Notes: generated by a model not told the origin, from the sequence alone. A stretch of 64,000 nt of DNA from Bradyrhizobium sp. B097 (GCF_038957035.1 NZ_CP152412.1:3530501-3594500); one strand, 5' to 3'; positions 45,136 through 54,141 are shown, counted from the stretch's first letter. Made by a program: numbers and translations.

Positions 45136-45837
45136 GTGAAACTCGAGATTTTGAAAGAGCTGAACGCCGAGCGCGCCGCGCGCCGTCCGGTCATCATCGT
45201 CACTGACACCGCCAATGGCGAGCAGCGCCTGGTCAAGGCTGCGGACATCGCCGCCGATCCGCTGCGCGCCGAGCTCGCCAAGCAGCTCAGGATGGGTAAG
45301 AGCGGCAATGTCGAGGCCGCCGGCAAAAAACTGTTCCTCAACGTCTACGCGCCGACCGCAAAGCTCGTGATCATCGGCGCGGTCCATATCAGCCAGGCCT
45401 TGGCGCCGCTGGCGCGCTCGCTCGACTATGACGTGACTGTGGTCGATCCGCGCACGGCGTTTGCAAGCCCGGAGCGTTTCCCCGACGTGCCGCTGGTCGC
45501 CGAATGGCCCGACGTCGCGCTGCCGCCGCTCAACGTCGATCACTACACCGCGTTCGTGGCGGTGACGCACGATCCCAAGATCGACGATCCGGCGCTGCTG
45601 CACGCCTTCGACCGCGACTGCTTCTATATCGGCGCGCTCGGCTCGCGGAAGACGCATGCCAAGCGGGCCGAGCGGCTGCGCGCGCAGGGCGCCAAGGACA
45701 GCGACATCGCGCGCATCCACGCGCCGATCGGGCTGGACATCGGTGCAGTGTCGCCGTCGGAGATCGCGGTCGCGATCATGGCTGAGATCACCGCGCAGCT
45801 GCGCTTGCCTCCCAAAGAAAAAGAAGAAGCGGCATGA
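45136..45837 (+). CDS. XdhC Rossmann-domain protein
   Basis: The 233-residue protein has the C-terminal Rossmann half of XdhC (LVIIGAVHISQALAPLARSLDYDV, then VDPRTAFASPERFP, YIGALGSRKTHAKRAERL). Start is GTG, two bases after the previous stop, so the two genes together make a split XdhC. It overlaps the mocA-like gene by 4 bases. Confidence 0.9.
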   Translation: MKLEILKELNAERAARRPVIIVTDTANGEQRLVKAADIAADPLRAELAKQLRMGKSGNVEAAGKKLFLNVYAPTAKLVIIGAVHISQALAPLARSLDYDVTVVDPRTAFASPERFPDVPLVAEWPDVALPPLNVDHYTAFVAVTHDPKIDDPALLHAFDRDCFYIGALGSRKTHAKRAERLRAQGAKDSDIARIHAPIGLDIGAVSPSEIAVAIMAEITAQLRLPPKEKEEAA

Positions 45838-47438
45838 AGTTCGGTCCCGCCAGTCCGGCCGACGCGATTGGCGGCGTCACCGTGCATACGCTCCGCCAGG
45901 GCACGCTGGTGCTCAAGAAGGGCACCACGATCGGCCCTGACGAGGTCGAGGCGCTGACCAAAGCCGGCGTCCAGGACGTCGTCGTGGTGCGTCTGGAGGA
46001 GGGCGATGTCTCCGAAGACGTCGCGGCCGCCAGCATCGCACAGGCGGTGGCGGGCGAGGGCGTCAACGTCGAGCGCGCCTTCACCGGTCGCGCCAATCTG
46101 TTCGCGGCGCGCCCCGGCGTGCTGGTGGTCGACCGCGCCGCGGTCGATCGCATCAACGGCGTCGACGAGGCCATCACCTTTGCGACCCTCGCGGCCTACA
46201 AGCCGGTGGTCGAAGGCGAGATGATCGCGACCGTCAAGCTGATCCCGTTCGGCGTCGAGGGCCGGCTGCGCGACGCCGCCGTTGCGGAGGCCGGCAAGGG
46301 TACGCTGCGGATCGCGCCTTACGTGATCCGGAAGGTCGGCGTGGTCTCGACGCTGCTGCCGGGCCTCGCGCCGAAGGTGATCGACAAGACGCTGCGCGTC
46401 ACCGCCGAACGGCTCGCGCCGGCCGGCGCCACCATCATCGCCGAGCGCCAGGTGCCGCATGACGAGACCGTGCTCGCGGCCTCGATCAAGGAATTGCTCG
46501 ATCTCGGCGCCGAGCTCGTCATCGTGTTCGGCGCATCCGCGATCGCCGACCGCCGCGACGTCATTCCGGCCGCGATCACCGAGATCGGCGGCGCGATCGA
46601 GCATTTCGGCATGCCGGTCGATCCCGGCAATCTGCTCCTGATCGGCAGCGCCGGCGGCGTGCCGGTGCTGGGCGCGCCGGGCTGCGCGCGCTCGCCGGTC
46701 GAGAACGGCTTTGACTGGGTGCTGATGCGGCTGCTCGCCGGCATCAAGGTGACGCGATCGGATCTCACCGGCATGGGCGTCGGCGGCCTGTTGATGGAGA
46801 TCGTGACGCGGCCGCAGCCGCGCACCGTCCCCGACACCGAAGGCAACCGCAGCGTCGCGGCGATCGTGCTCGCCGCCGGCCGTTCGACCCGAATGGGCGG
46901 CCCGAACAAGCTGCTCGCCGAGCTCGACGGCAAGAAGCTCGCGCGCATTGTCGCCGAGCAGGCGCTGGCCTCGAAGGCCTCGGAGGTGATCGTCGTCACC
47001 GGGCATCAGGCCGACCTGGTCGAGCAGGCGCTTGATGGACTCAAGATCAAGTTCGTCCGCAATCCGGATTTTGCCGGCGGGCTCGCCAGTTCGGTGAAGG
47101 CGGGCATCTCGGCGGTCTCCGACAGCGCCGACGGCGCGGTCGTCTGCCTCGGCGACATGCCGCTGATCGATGCGAAGCTGATCGATCGCCTGATCGAAGC
47201 CTTTGCACCTGACCGCGGCCACCTGATCGCGATCCCGGTCAGCGAGGGCCGCCGCGGCAATCCGGTGTTGTGGTCGCGGCGTTTCTTCAGGGAATTGATG
47301 ACGCTCGACGGCGACATCGGTGCCCGTCATCTGATCGCCAAGCATGTCGAGGTGGTCGCCGAGGTCCCAGTCGAAGGCAACAGCGCCTTCCTCGACATCG
47401 ACACGCCGCAGGCGCTGGAAGCCGCAAGGCGCGGCTAG
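45834..47438 (+). CDS. mocA: Molybdenum cofactor cytidylyltransferase with N-terminal MoeA-like domain
   Basis: The 534-residue protein combines an N-terminal molybdopterin-binding (MoeA/MogA-like) region (about 1-335, including VEGEMIATVKLIPFGV and VFGASAIADRRDVIPAAI) with a C-terminal nucleotidyltransferase (about 342-534: IVLAAGRSTRMGGPNKLL, VVTGHQADLV, LGDMPLID). Such fusions add CMP to molybdopterin for xanthine-oxidase-type enzymes. It ends the cox cluster and supports its role in a Mo-CMP enzyme. Confidence 0.9.
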   Translation: MKFGPASPADAIGGVTVHTLRQGTLVLKKGTTIGPDEVEALTKAGVQDVVVVRLEEGDVSEDVAAASIAQAVAGEGVNVERAFTGRANLFAARPGVLVVDRAAVDRINGVDEAITFATLAAYKPVVEGEMIATVKLIPFGVEGRLRDAAVAEAGKGTLRIAPYVIRKVGVVSTLLPGLAPKVIDKTLRVTAERLAPAGATIIAERQVPHDETVLAASIKELLDLGAELVIVFGASAIADRRDVIPAAITEIGGAIEHFGMPVDPGNLLLIGSAGGVPVLGAPGCARSPVENGFDWVLMRLLAGIKVTRSDLTGMGVGGLLMEIVTRPQPRTVPDTEGNRSVAAIVLAAGRSTRMGGPNKLLAELDGKKLARIVAEQALASKASEVIVVTGHQADLVEQALDGLKIKFVRNPDFAGGLASSVKAGISAVSDSADGAVVCLGDMPLIDAKLIDRLIEAFAPDRGHLIAIPVSEGRRGNPVLWSRRFFRELMTLDGDIGARHLIAKHVEVVAEVPVEGNSAFLDIDTPQALEAARRG

Positions 47439-47449
47439 CTCCATCCGCC

Positions 47450-47580
47450 GTCGTCCCGGCCAAGCGAAGCGCGAGCCGGGACCCATAACCACAGGATGCA
47501 CTTGTTGTGCGACGCTGGGGCCCCAGCGAATTCGATCACACAAGGCGGTGGTTATGGGTCCCGGCCTTCGCCGGGACGAC
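47450..47580. repeat. Long intergenic inverted repeat (family 5)
   Basis: Left arm GTCGTCCCGGCC with CGGGACCCATAACCAC and right arm GTGGTTATGGGTCCCGG with CCGGGACGAC are complementary over more than 30 bases in total, with about 50 bases between. It lies after the mocA-like gene and may act as a terminator or be a mobile palindrome. Confidence 0.85.
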
Positions 47581-47671
47581 GCGTGGTTGGAGTTGCGCCC
47601 TTCAACCCGTCATTCACCATCTGGAAACGACCCCTTTGTACAGTCCGCGCCGGGCTTTGGGGGATTTCCGC

Positions 47672-48079
47672 TTGATCATTTCGACCGCCGCCGCGCAGCG
47701 CCGCGCGCTGACGATTCTCGTCCTGACATTGCTGCTCGGTGCCACGCGTTTCTCCGTGGAAACCTTCGTCCCCAAGGCTCATGCGGCCGGCGCGTTCGCG
47801 GTCGGCAAATGCGGGGCATATGGCCAGGCCTACGACTATCCGGCGGAGGGCGCAGCGCGCGCCGCGGCGCTGAAGCAGTGCAAGGGCGATTGCACCACGG
47901 TCACCATGAAGCGCGCCTGTGCCGCGCTCGCGATCGACATGAAGAATCCTTGCGGCGCCCATGGCTACGCGGTGGCGCCGAAGATTTCCAGTTCGCTCAA
48001 TGCCGCGACGAAGAAATGCTACGACTATGGCGGCAAGGAATGCGTGATCCGCGCCTGGGCCTGCGACGCCAAGGGATAG
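47672..48079 (+). CDS. Small exported Cys-rich DUF4189-like protein
   Basis: The 135-residue protein has a long signal peptide (ALTILVLTLLLGATRFSVETF, cleavage near AHA) and a mature domain with paired cysteines (GKCGAYGQAYDYPAEGAARA, ALKQCKGDCTTVTMKRACAA, KNPCGAHGYAV), as in DUF4189 proteins. TTG 47672 is chosen because GGGGGA lies 8 bases upstream; starting further upstream would run through the family 5 repeat. Function unknown. Confidence 0.72.
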   Translation: MIISTAAAQRRALTILVLTLLLGATRFSVETFVPKAHAAGAFAVGKCGAYGQAYDYPAEGAARAAALKQCKGDCTTVTMKRACAALAIDMKNPCGAHGYAVAPKISSSLNAATKKCYDYGGKECVIRAWACDAKG

Positions 48080-48148
48080 GGCTCGTCCATCCGCAAGGTC
48101 CGCTTGGCTGGGCAAAGCGCGCCGATGGCCCGGGACCCCGAGCCGCGT

Positions 48149-49366
48149 TCAGACGGCGCCGTAGAAGTGCCGATATTGCCAGGCGGCGTCGCTTTGTAGT
48201 TGAGATTCGGACCACGATTGGTCTTTGAACCGCGTGACCGACATCGGCGATAGATCGACGGGCGGCTTGCCGTCCACGATCCAGGCGGCGAGCGCCTCGC
48301 CGACGGTCGGCGAGATCGACAGACCGGCGACGTTGCATCCGCTTGCAAAATAGAAGCCTGTCGCGCCGGCGGCTGGGCCAAGAATATGATGGCCGTCGGC
48401 GGTCATCGTCGGAATGCCACCGCGAAATTCCCGCACCTTGGCGGTTTGCAGGAACGGGAGCTGGTCCTTCACCTCATCGGCGGCTGCATGAAGCACGTCG
48501 ATGTCGAGCGGCATGTCCTTGACGTCGAAGTCAGCCCCAAGCGATTGCATATCGAAGAAGCGCGGCGTTTCCTCGTAGACGCCCCACAGGAAGCCGCCCT
48601 GACACGGTCGCGTATACACCGCGGCATCCATGATGCGGATCATCGGCAAATCGGCACGCGCGCCGTCCAAGGGCTCGGTGACGATCAATTGCTGCCGGGT
48701 CGGCACCAGCGGCACGCGAATTCGGCTTGCTTCCGCGACCTGCCGCGTCCACGCGCCGGCGGCATCGACAACGACTGGGCTTTCAATGACGCCGCTCGCC
48801 GTGGTCACGCCGATCACGTTGCCGCCGATGATATTGACGGCACGCACGTCGGTCTTCGGCAGCAAGGTTGCACCGTGGGCAGCCGCGGCCCTCGCGAAGC
48901 CGACGGCCACCTGCGCCGGGTCGAAATAGCGGTCGTCGCCGATCCGCATCGCGGCGACGACACCCGTCGGCTGCAAAAACGGATTGAGGCGGCCCGCCTG
49001 CTCCGGCGAGATCAGCTCGACATCGAGGCCCACGCGACGTCCGCGCGCAAAGTCGTCCTCGATCACTTCGGCGTCCTGCGGCCGACGTGCGATCTTCAGG
49101 CTGCCCGAATGCACCCAGTCGAGCGGCTGACCGGTTTCTTCCGTGAACGCCTCGATCTTGCGGCATGCGTCCTTGATGAGGCCAATCATCAAGTCGCTCT
49201 TGCGCACGCAGCTCACCATGCCTGCAGCGCGGGGCGAGGTTTGCGATCCGATCTCATGCTTGTCGACAAGAGCGACGCTGAGACCTCCACGCTTGCTCAA
49301 GTAATAGGCTGTGGCAGCGCCCAATCCGCCCGAACCAATAACAACGACATCGGCCTTGCTGATCAT
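48149..49366 (-). CDS. FAD-dependent DAO-family oxidoreductase (sarcosine oxidase-like)
   Basis: The 405-residue enzyme has an N-terminal dinucleotide fold (VVVIGSGGLGAATAYYLSKR), a PRAAGMVS segment and the C-terminal FAD site (GFYFASGCNVAGLSISPTVGEA) of the DAO/sarcosine oxidase family. It probably oxidises an N-methyl or other amino acid. It stands alone; no transporter adjoins. Confidence 0.9.
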   Translation of the reverse strand: MISKADVVVIGSGGLGAATAYYLSKRGGLSVALVDKHEIGSQTSPRAAGMVSCVRKSDLMIGLIKDACRKIEAFTEETGQPLDWVHSGSLKIARRPQDAEVIEDDFARGRRVGLDVELISPEQAGRLNPFLQPTGVVAAMRIGDDRYFDPAQVAVGFARAAAAHGATLLPKTDVRAVNIIGGNVIGVTTASGVIESPVVVDAAGAWTRQVAEASRIRVPLVPTRQQLIVTEPLDGARADLPMIRIMDAAVYTRPCQGGFLWGVYEETPRFFDMQSLGADFDVKDMPLDIDVLHAAADEVKDQLPFLQTAKVREFRGGIPTMTADGHHILGPAAGATGFYFASGCNVAGLSISPTVGEALAAWIVDGKPPVDLSPMSVTRFKDQSWSESQLQSDAAWQYRHFYGAV

Positions 49367-49469
49367 GATGCAATGCCCCGAAATATGCTGATGGTAATCG
49401 AACGCCCGAAGCCTACTCCGCTGCGCAGGACCTGACTACGGCTATCCGCCCGGGGTACAGGCCTCAGGC

Positions 49470-49556
49470 CTAGCGGTTGAGATCGCCGGTCTGCGCATGG
49501 GCCTGTGCGCGGTAGGTCAAGGCCTTGGCGAGATCCTTGCTGGCGAACTTGTCTGA
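49470..49556 (-). pseudogene. Possible remnant of a TPR-repeat protein
   Basis: The minus-strand frame ends in a tail ASKDLAKALTYRAQAHAQTG, which resembles the end of a tetratricopeptide repeat, with no start or upstream repeats. Upstream it runs into repeat-like sequence (CCCGGAATGGCAGG). It may be the end of a decayed gene; chance similarity cannot be excluded. The remainder of the 346-base gap 49367-49712 holds no gene that I can support. Confidence 0.25.
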
Positions 49557-49712
49557 TCCGATCGCCTGTCGCGAGCCCGGAATGGCAGGTTCAGGTCGGG
49601 CAGGGCAGTCCCGGGGTCTCAAAGAGAAACTAAGGTCAGCGCCTGGCGGGCAGATGAGGGATGCACCGTCAGAACTGGTGTTTGTCGCCAACCTGCGGAT
49701 AGATTTAGTCCC

Positions 49713-50123
49713 ATGCAGTTCGACACCAAGATCGCGGTCGTGATCCGCACCGACCTGGAAGTCTGGCAGAAGCTCAACGTAGCGTCGTTCCTCGCCGGTG
49801 GCATCGCAGCTTCCTTTCCCGAATGTATCGGCGAGAATTACGAGGACGGCTCGGGGACCGGATATCTCTCCCTGATCGGCCAGCCGATCCTGATCTACGG
49901 CGCCGATCGCGCGCAGTTGTCGCGCGCGCTGGATCGAGCACTGGCGCGCGACGTGCGGCCGGCGCTCTACACCGAGGACATGTTCAAGACCACGCATGAC
50001 GCCGCCAACCGCGAGGTGGTGAGGGCGGTTGCACGGAGTGACCTCAATCTGGTCGGCCTCGCCATCCGCGCCGAGCGCAAGGTGGTCGACAAAATCCTCG
50101 ACGGGCTGAAGTTTCACACGTAG
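49713..50123 (+). CDS. DUF2000 family protein
   Basis: The 136-residue protein matches DUF2000 (PF09391-like): KIAVVIRTDLEVWQKLNVASFLAGG, PILIYGADRAQLSRAL and LYTEDMFKTTHDAANRE. It is a small soluble protein of unknown biochemical role. No clear Shine-Dalgarno precedes the ATG. Confidence 0.87.
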   Translation: MQFDTKIAVVIRTDLEVWQKLNVASFLAGGIAASFPECIGENYEDGSGTGYLSLIGQPILIYGADRAQLSRALDRALARDVRPALYTEDMFKTTHDAANREVVRAVARSDLNLVGLAIRAERKVVDKILDGLKFHT

Positions 50124-50223
50124 CTCCCAGCGCACGCTAGCGCCTCGGCGCGTGAGCGGAGCAGGGCGTCGGTGCACCGGACCCAAGGGTGCAATTGGCA
50201 CCCGGCTTTCCCTGCGTCCCCAC

Positions 50224-50349
50224 CCACACTGTCATCGCCCGGCCTGTGCGCAATTGCGCACATGGACCGGGCGATCCAGTACGCCGCGGCCTCTCGGCTT
50301 AAGCACTGGCGTCGCTGGAATACTGGATCACCGCATGCGCGGGTGATGA
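50224..50349. repeat. Intergenic palindromic repeat with perfect 18-bp core (family 6)
   Basis: The core TGTGCGCAATTGCGCACA (50245-50262) is perfectly palindromic, and flanks ATCGCCCGG and CCGGGCGAT extend the symmetry to about 44 bases. A further ATCCAGTA ... TACTGGAT pair encloses the right part. It occupies the middle of the 360-base gap between DUF2000 and TetR. Confidence 0.75.
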
Positions 50350-50448
50350 CACCGAACAATGACGGCGAGAGATGGCGTTCAGGCGCGTCCTCACGACCTG
50401 CCGACGGATAGGAACGCTTAGCGTCACCAGACGTTCTATTCGATCGCA

Positions 50449-50478
50449 TTGACAATGACTGACCAGTCAGTCATATTA
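50449..50478 (+). promoter_or_regulatory. TetR promoter with operator in the spacer, probable leaderless start
   Basis: A consensus -35 TTGACA (50449-50454) is followed by a palindrome ATGACTGAC-CA-GTCAGTCAT (50455-50474) that fills the spacer, then an ATATTA -10 (50473-50478). The start codon ATG at 50484 is 5 bases further, where transcription would begin, and no Shine-Dalgarno is present. The palindrome is the expected autoregulatory operator. Confidence 0.75.
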
Positions 50479-50483
50479 CCGGT

Positions 50484-51209
50484 ATGACAAAGCGCACCAA
50501 AGCATCGACCCGCACCCGGCCCGCCAAGCGCCGGACCACGATCCGGGCTGCCGCGGCGAGGATCCCAAAGGTGGCCTCGGCAACATTGCCTGAAGCGAAG
50601 CCGGCTGCGAGCCGCGCCGGGAAATCCGCGGAGCGGCGCGCGGCGATCATCGAGGCGGCGATGGACGAGTTCATCGCGCGCGGTTTTGCCGCGACGCGGC
50701 TCGACGACGTCGCCAAGCGGGCGGGCGTCGCCAAGGGCACGCTCTATCTCTACTTCAAGGACAAGGAAACGATGTTCGAGGAGCTGATCCGCACCGCGCT
50801 GGTGCCGCTGATCGGCCGCCTGACCGCGCTGCCGACGATCACCGGTCCGGTGCGCGACGCGGTGGAGGGGTTTGCCGAGACCTTCATGCGCGAGGTCGTG
50901 GCGACCCGGCGCGGCGACATCATCCGCCTGATCGTGTCCGAAGGGCCGCGCTTTCCGGCGATTGCCGATTTCTATTTCCGCGAGGTGGTGTCGAAGGGCC
51001 TGACCGGCATGAAGGCGCTGGTGCAGCTCGCGATCACGCGCGGCGAGATCAAGCAGCGCGAGCTCGGGGATTTCCCGCAGCTGGTCGTCGCGCCCGCGAT
51101 CGTCGCGGTGATCTGGCAGAGCCTGTTTGCCCGGCACGCGCCGCTCGACGGGCTCGCGATGTTCAAGGTTCATCTCGATCTGATCTTCGGCGAACGGAGG
51201 AAGACATGA
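50484..51209 (+). CDS. TetR family regulator of the adjacent efflux operon
   Basis: The 241-residue protein has a long basic N-terminal tail (about 1-47, TKRTKASTRTRPAKRRTT) before a TetR HTH (about 50-95: FAATRLDDVAKRAGVAKGTL). The tail may strengthen DNA contact. The stop overlaps the MFP gene start (ATGA), so it leads an operon TetR-MFP-ATPase-permease, similar to E. coli CecR-YbhGFSR. Likely represses the operon until a toxic compound binds. Confidence 0.93.
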   Translation: MTKRTKASTRTRPAKRRTTIRAAAARIPKVASATLPEAKPAASRAGKSAERRAAIIEAAMDEFIARGFAATRLDDVAKRAGVAKGTLYLYFKDKETMFEELIRTALVPLIGRLTALPTITGPVRDAVEGFAETFMREVVATRRGDIIRLIVSEGPRFPAIADFYFREVVSKGLTGMKALVQLAITRGEIKQRELGDFPQLVVAPAIVAVIWQSLFARHAPLDGLAMFKVHLDLIFGERRKT

Positions 51210-51991
51210 CCGCGTCGCGCATGATGAAGCTGATCGCGGTCGTCGCGCTGGCCGCGGCGCTCGCTGGCTGCAAGGAGAAGCGCGACCCCGGCTTCCAGGG
51301 CTGGGTCGAGGCCGACATGATCTTCGTCAGCCCCGATGAATCCGGCCGCGTCATCAAGCTCAACGTGCGCGAGGGCGACGAGGTCAAGCCCGGCGACATG
51401 CTCTATTCGGTCGACGACGATCTGCAGCGCGCCGATCTCAACCAGAACAACGCGACCCTGGCCAACGCGCAGCAGAGCTACGACCGCGCGGCCTCGCTGC
51501 GCGGCACCGGCGCCGGCACCCAGGCTAATCTCGATTCCGCCGTCTCGGCGCTGCGTGTCGCGGAAGCGCGCGTCGTCACCTCGCAGACGCGGCTCGATCG
51601 TCGCAAGGGCTTTGCGCCGATCGCGGGCGCGATCCAGCAGATCTATTTCCGCGAGGGCGAGATGGTGCAGGCGCAGCGGCCGGTGCTGTCGATCATGCCG
51701 CCCGGCAACATGAAGCTGCGCTTCTTCGTTCCGGAGACCGAGCTGCCGAAGCTCGCGCTCGGCGACGAGGTGAGGGTGACCTGCGACAATTGTGCCGCCG
51801 ACCTCACCGCCAAGATCTACTTCATCGCTACCACGGCGGAGTACACGCCGCCCGTCATCTACAGCCTCGATGAGCGCAACAAGCTGGTCTACCTGATCCA
51901 GGCGCGGCCGAGCCGGCCCGATGTGCTGCGCGTCGGCCAGCCGATCAGCATCTACCTCAATCCGAAAACGCCAATGGCGGAGCGCAGATGA
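51206..51991 (+). CDS. HlyD-family periplasmic adaptor lipoprotein (YbhG-like)
   Basis: The 261-residue protein has a lipoprotein signal (LAAALAGC, lipobox Cys at about 22), lipoyl halves (VSPDESGRVIKLNVREGDEV, AGAIQQIYFREGEMVQ), a short coiled-coil hairpin and a beta-barrel. It should connect the ABC pump with the periplasm. It overlaps its neighbours at both ends by 4 bases. Confidence 0.91.
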   Translation: MTASRMMKLIAVVALAAALAGCKEKRDPGFQGWVEADMIFVSPDESGRVIKLNVREGDEVKPGDMLYSVDDDLQRADLNQNNATLANAQQSYDRAASLRGTGAGTQANLDSAVSALRVAEARVVTSQTRLDRRKGFAPIAGAIQQIYFREGEMVQAQRPVLSIMPPGNMKLRFFVPETELPKLALGDEVRVTCDNCAADLTAKIYFIATTAEYTPPVIYSLDERNKLVYLIQARPSRPDVLRVGQPISIYLNPKTPMAERR

Positions 51992-52947
51992 ACGGCGGTC
52001 CGACCAACGCCCGCTCCAACGCATCGTCCATCGCGATCGATGTGAAGGGACTGACCAAATCGTTCAATGGGCGCGAGGTGGTCCACGACTTGTCGATGCA
52101 GGTCAAGCGCGGCTCGATCTACGGCTTCCTCGGGCCCAACGGCAGCGGCAAGACCACGACCATCCGCATCCTGTGCGGCCTGCTGACGCCCGACAGCGGC
52201 GAGGGCACCTGCCTCGGCTACGACATCCGGCGCGATGCCGACAAGATCAAGCGCAAGGTCGGCTACATGACGCAGCGCTTCAGCCTCTACCAGGATCTGT
52301 CGGTGCGCGAGAATCTGGAGTTCGTCGCGCGGCTCTATGGCATGCCGGATGCGCGTGGCGCCGCAGCCGACATGATCGCGCGGATCGGGTTGAAGGGCCG
52401 CGAGGAGCAGCTCGCCGCCAATCTCTCCGGCGGCTGGAAGCAGCGGCTGGCGCTCGGCGCCTGCACGCTGCCCAACCCGCAATTGCTGCTGCTGGACGAG
52501 CCGACCGCCGGCGTCGATCCCAAGGCGCGGCGCGATTTCTGGAACGAGATCCACGCGCTCGCGGCCGAAGGCCTCACCGTGCTGGTCTCGACCCATTACA
52601 TGGACGAGGCCGAGCGCTGTCACGAGATCGCCTATATCGCCTACGGTCACTTGCTGGCCCACGGCACGGTGGACGAGGTGATCGCGGCCTCCGCGCTGTC
52701 GACCTGGACGGTGACGGGCGAGGATTTCAACGGGCTGATGGCCGAACTGTCAGGCAAGCCCGGCGTCGACATGGTGGCGCCGTTCGGCACCAGCCTGCAC
52801 GTCTCCGGCCGCGACAAGGCGGCGCTCGAGGCTGCCATCGCGCCGTATCGAAACAATTCGAAATGGCGCTGGCAGCCGAGCGAGCCGTCGCTCGAAGACG
52901 TCTTCATCGACTTGATGGGGCGCTCCAAGGACAACTTTCAGGGATAG
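51988..52947 (+). CDS. ABC transporter ATP-binding protein
   Basis: The 319-residue ATPase has Walker A GPNGSGKTT, signature LSGGWKQRL, Walker B LLLLDEPTAGVDP and the H-loop STHYMDEAERC of drug or polysaccharide exporters (CcmA/YbhF type). It has one ATPase domain, whereas YbhF has two. It energises the adjacent permease. Confidence 0.95.
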   Translation: MNGGPTNARSNASSIAIDVKGLTKSFNGREVVHDLSMQVKRGSIYGFLGPNGSGKTTTIRILCGLLTPDSGEGTCLGYDIRRDADKIKRKVGYMTQRFSLYQDLSVRENLEFVARLYGMPDARGAAADMIARIGLKGREEQLAANLSGGWKQRLALGACTLPNPQLLLLDEPTAGVDPKARRDFWNEIHALAAEGLTVLVSTHYMDEAERCHEIAYIAYGHLLAHGTVDEVIAASALSTWTVTGEDFNGLMAELSGKPGVDMVAPFGTSLHVSGRDKAALEAAIAPYRNNSKWRWQPSEPSLEDVFIDLMGRSKDNFQG

Positions 52948-52953
52948 GCTCCG

Positions 52954-54117
52954 ATGAGTGCGGCGGATACGATCCGGAAAGATGAAGAGCGAGAGCCGGC
53001 GTTCGGCTTCTGGCGGCGCAGCTATGCGATGCTGGTCAAGGAGTTCATCCAGCTCCGCCGCGACCGCGTCTCGTTCGCCATGATCATCATGCTGCCGGTG
53101 ATGCAGCTGACACTGTTCGGCTACGCCATCAACACCACGCCGCGCAATCTGCCGACCGCGGTGCTGACCCAGGAGGACACCGATCTCGGGCGCTCGATCC
53201 TGAAGGCGATGGAGAACACCGCCTATTTCCATTTTGTCCGCGAGGTCCACACCGTCGAGGAGTTCGACGAGCTGCTGCAATCCGGCAAGGTGCTGTTCGG
53301 GGTCGAGATCCCGCGCGGCTTCGAGCGCGCGGTGCGGCGCGGCGACCGGCCGGCGCTGCTGGTCGCGGCCGATGCCACCGACCCCACCGCGGCGGGTTCG
53401 GCGCTCGGTACGCTCGGGCCGCTGGTGCAATCGGCGCTGGCGCACGATCTGCACATTGGCGATCCCCCGGACATGCCGTTCGAGATCCGCGCCCATGCCC
53501 GCTACAACCCGGCGGCGGATTCGCGCCTCAACATCGTGCCCGGCCTGGTCGGGACCATCCTGACCATGACCATGCTGATCTTCACCGCGCTCTCGGTGAC
53601 GCGCGAGATCGAGCGCGGCACCATGGAGAGCCTGCTGTCGATGCCGATCAAGCCGGTCGAGGTGATGTTCGGCAAGATCATCCCCTATGTGCTGGTCGGC
53701 TTCATCCAGGCCACGCTGATCATCGCCATCGGTATCTTGCTGTTCGGCGTGCCGGTCCTCGGCAGCCTGACGCTGCTGGCGCTGCTCACCACGCTGTTCA
53801 TCACCACCAATCTTTCGATCGGCTACACCTTCTCGACCATCGTGCAGAACCAGCTGCAGGCGATGCAGCTCTCGATGATGTTCTTCCTGCCGAGCATCCT
53901 GCTGTCTGGCTTCATGTTTCCGTTCGCGGGCATGCCGGTCTGGGCGCAATATGTCGGCGAGGGGCTGCCGCTGACCCATTTCGTCCGTATCGTCCGCGCC
54001 ATCATGCTGAAGGGCGCCGGGATGCCGAACCTGCAATACGACACCATCGCGCTGGCCGCCCTGATGCTGTTCGCGATGACGATCGCCGTGACGCGCTTCC
54101 GCCGCACGCTCGATTGA
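52954..54117 (+). CDS. ABC-2 type transporter permease
   Basis: The 387-residue permease has one N-terminal TM (about 32-52), a large periplasmic domain (about 53-185) and five C-terminal TM helices (LVGTILTMTMLIFTALSVTR to the final LMLFAMTIAVTRF), the YbhS/YbhR layout. Only one permease gene is present, so it probably forms a homodimer. Confidence 0.94.
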   Translation: MSAADTIRKDEEREPAFGFWRRSYAMLVKEFIQLRRDRVSFAMIIMLPVMQLTLFGYAINTTPRNLPTAVLTQEDTDLGRSILKAMENTAYFHFVREVHTVEEFDELLQSGKVLFGVEIPRGFERAVRRGDRPALLVAADATDPTAAGSALGTLGPLVQSALAHDLHIGDPPDMPFEIRAHARYNPAADSRLNIVPGLVGTILTMTMLIFTALSVTREIERGTMESLLSMPIKPVEVMFGKIIPYVLVGFIQATLIIAIGILLFGVPVLGSLTLLALLTTLFITTNLSIGYTFSTIVQNQLQAMQLSMMFFLPSILLSGFMFPFAGMPVWAQYVGEGLPLTHFVRIVRAIMLKGAGMPNLQYDTIALAALMLFAMTIAVTRFRRTLD

Positions 54118-54141
54118 GGCAGAATGGACATGATTGTTCAT

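Noticed and set aside
45624..47543. 639-codon minus-strand frame opposite the XdhC and mocA-like genes
   Set aside because: Antisense shadow of GC-rich coding sequence; no recognisable fold, while the plus strand has firm motifs.
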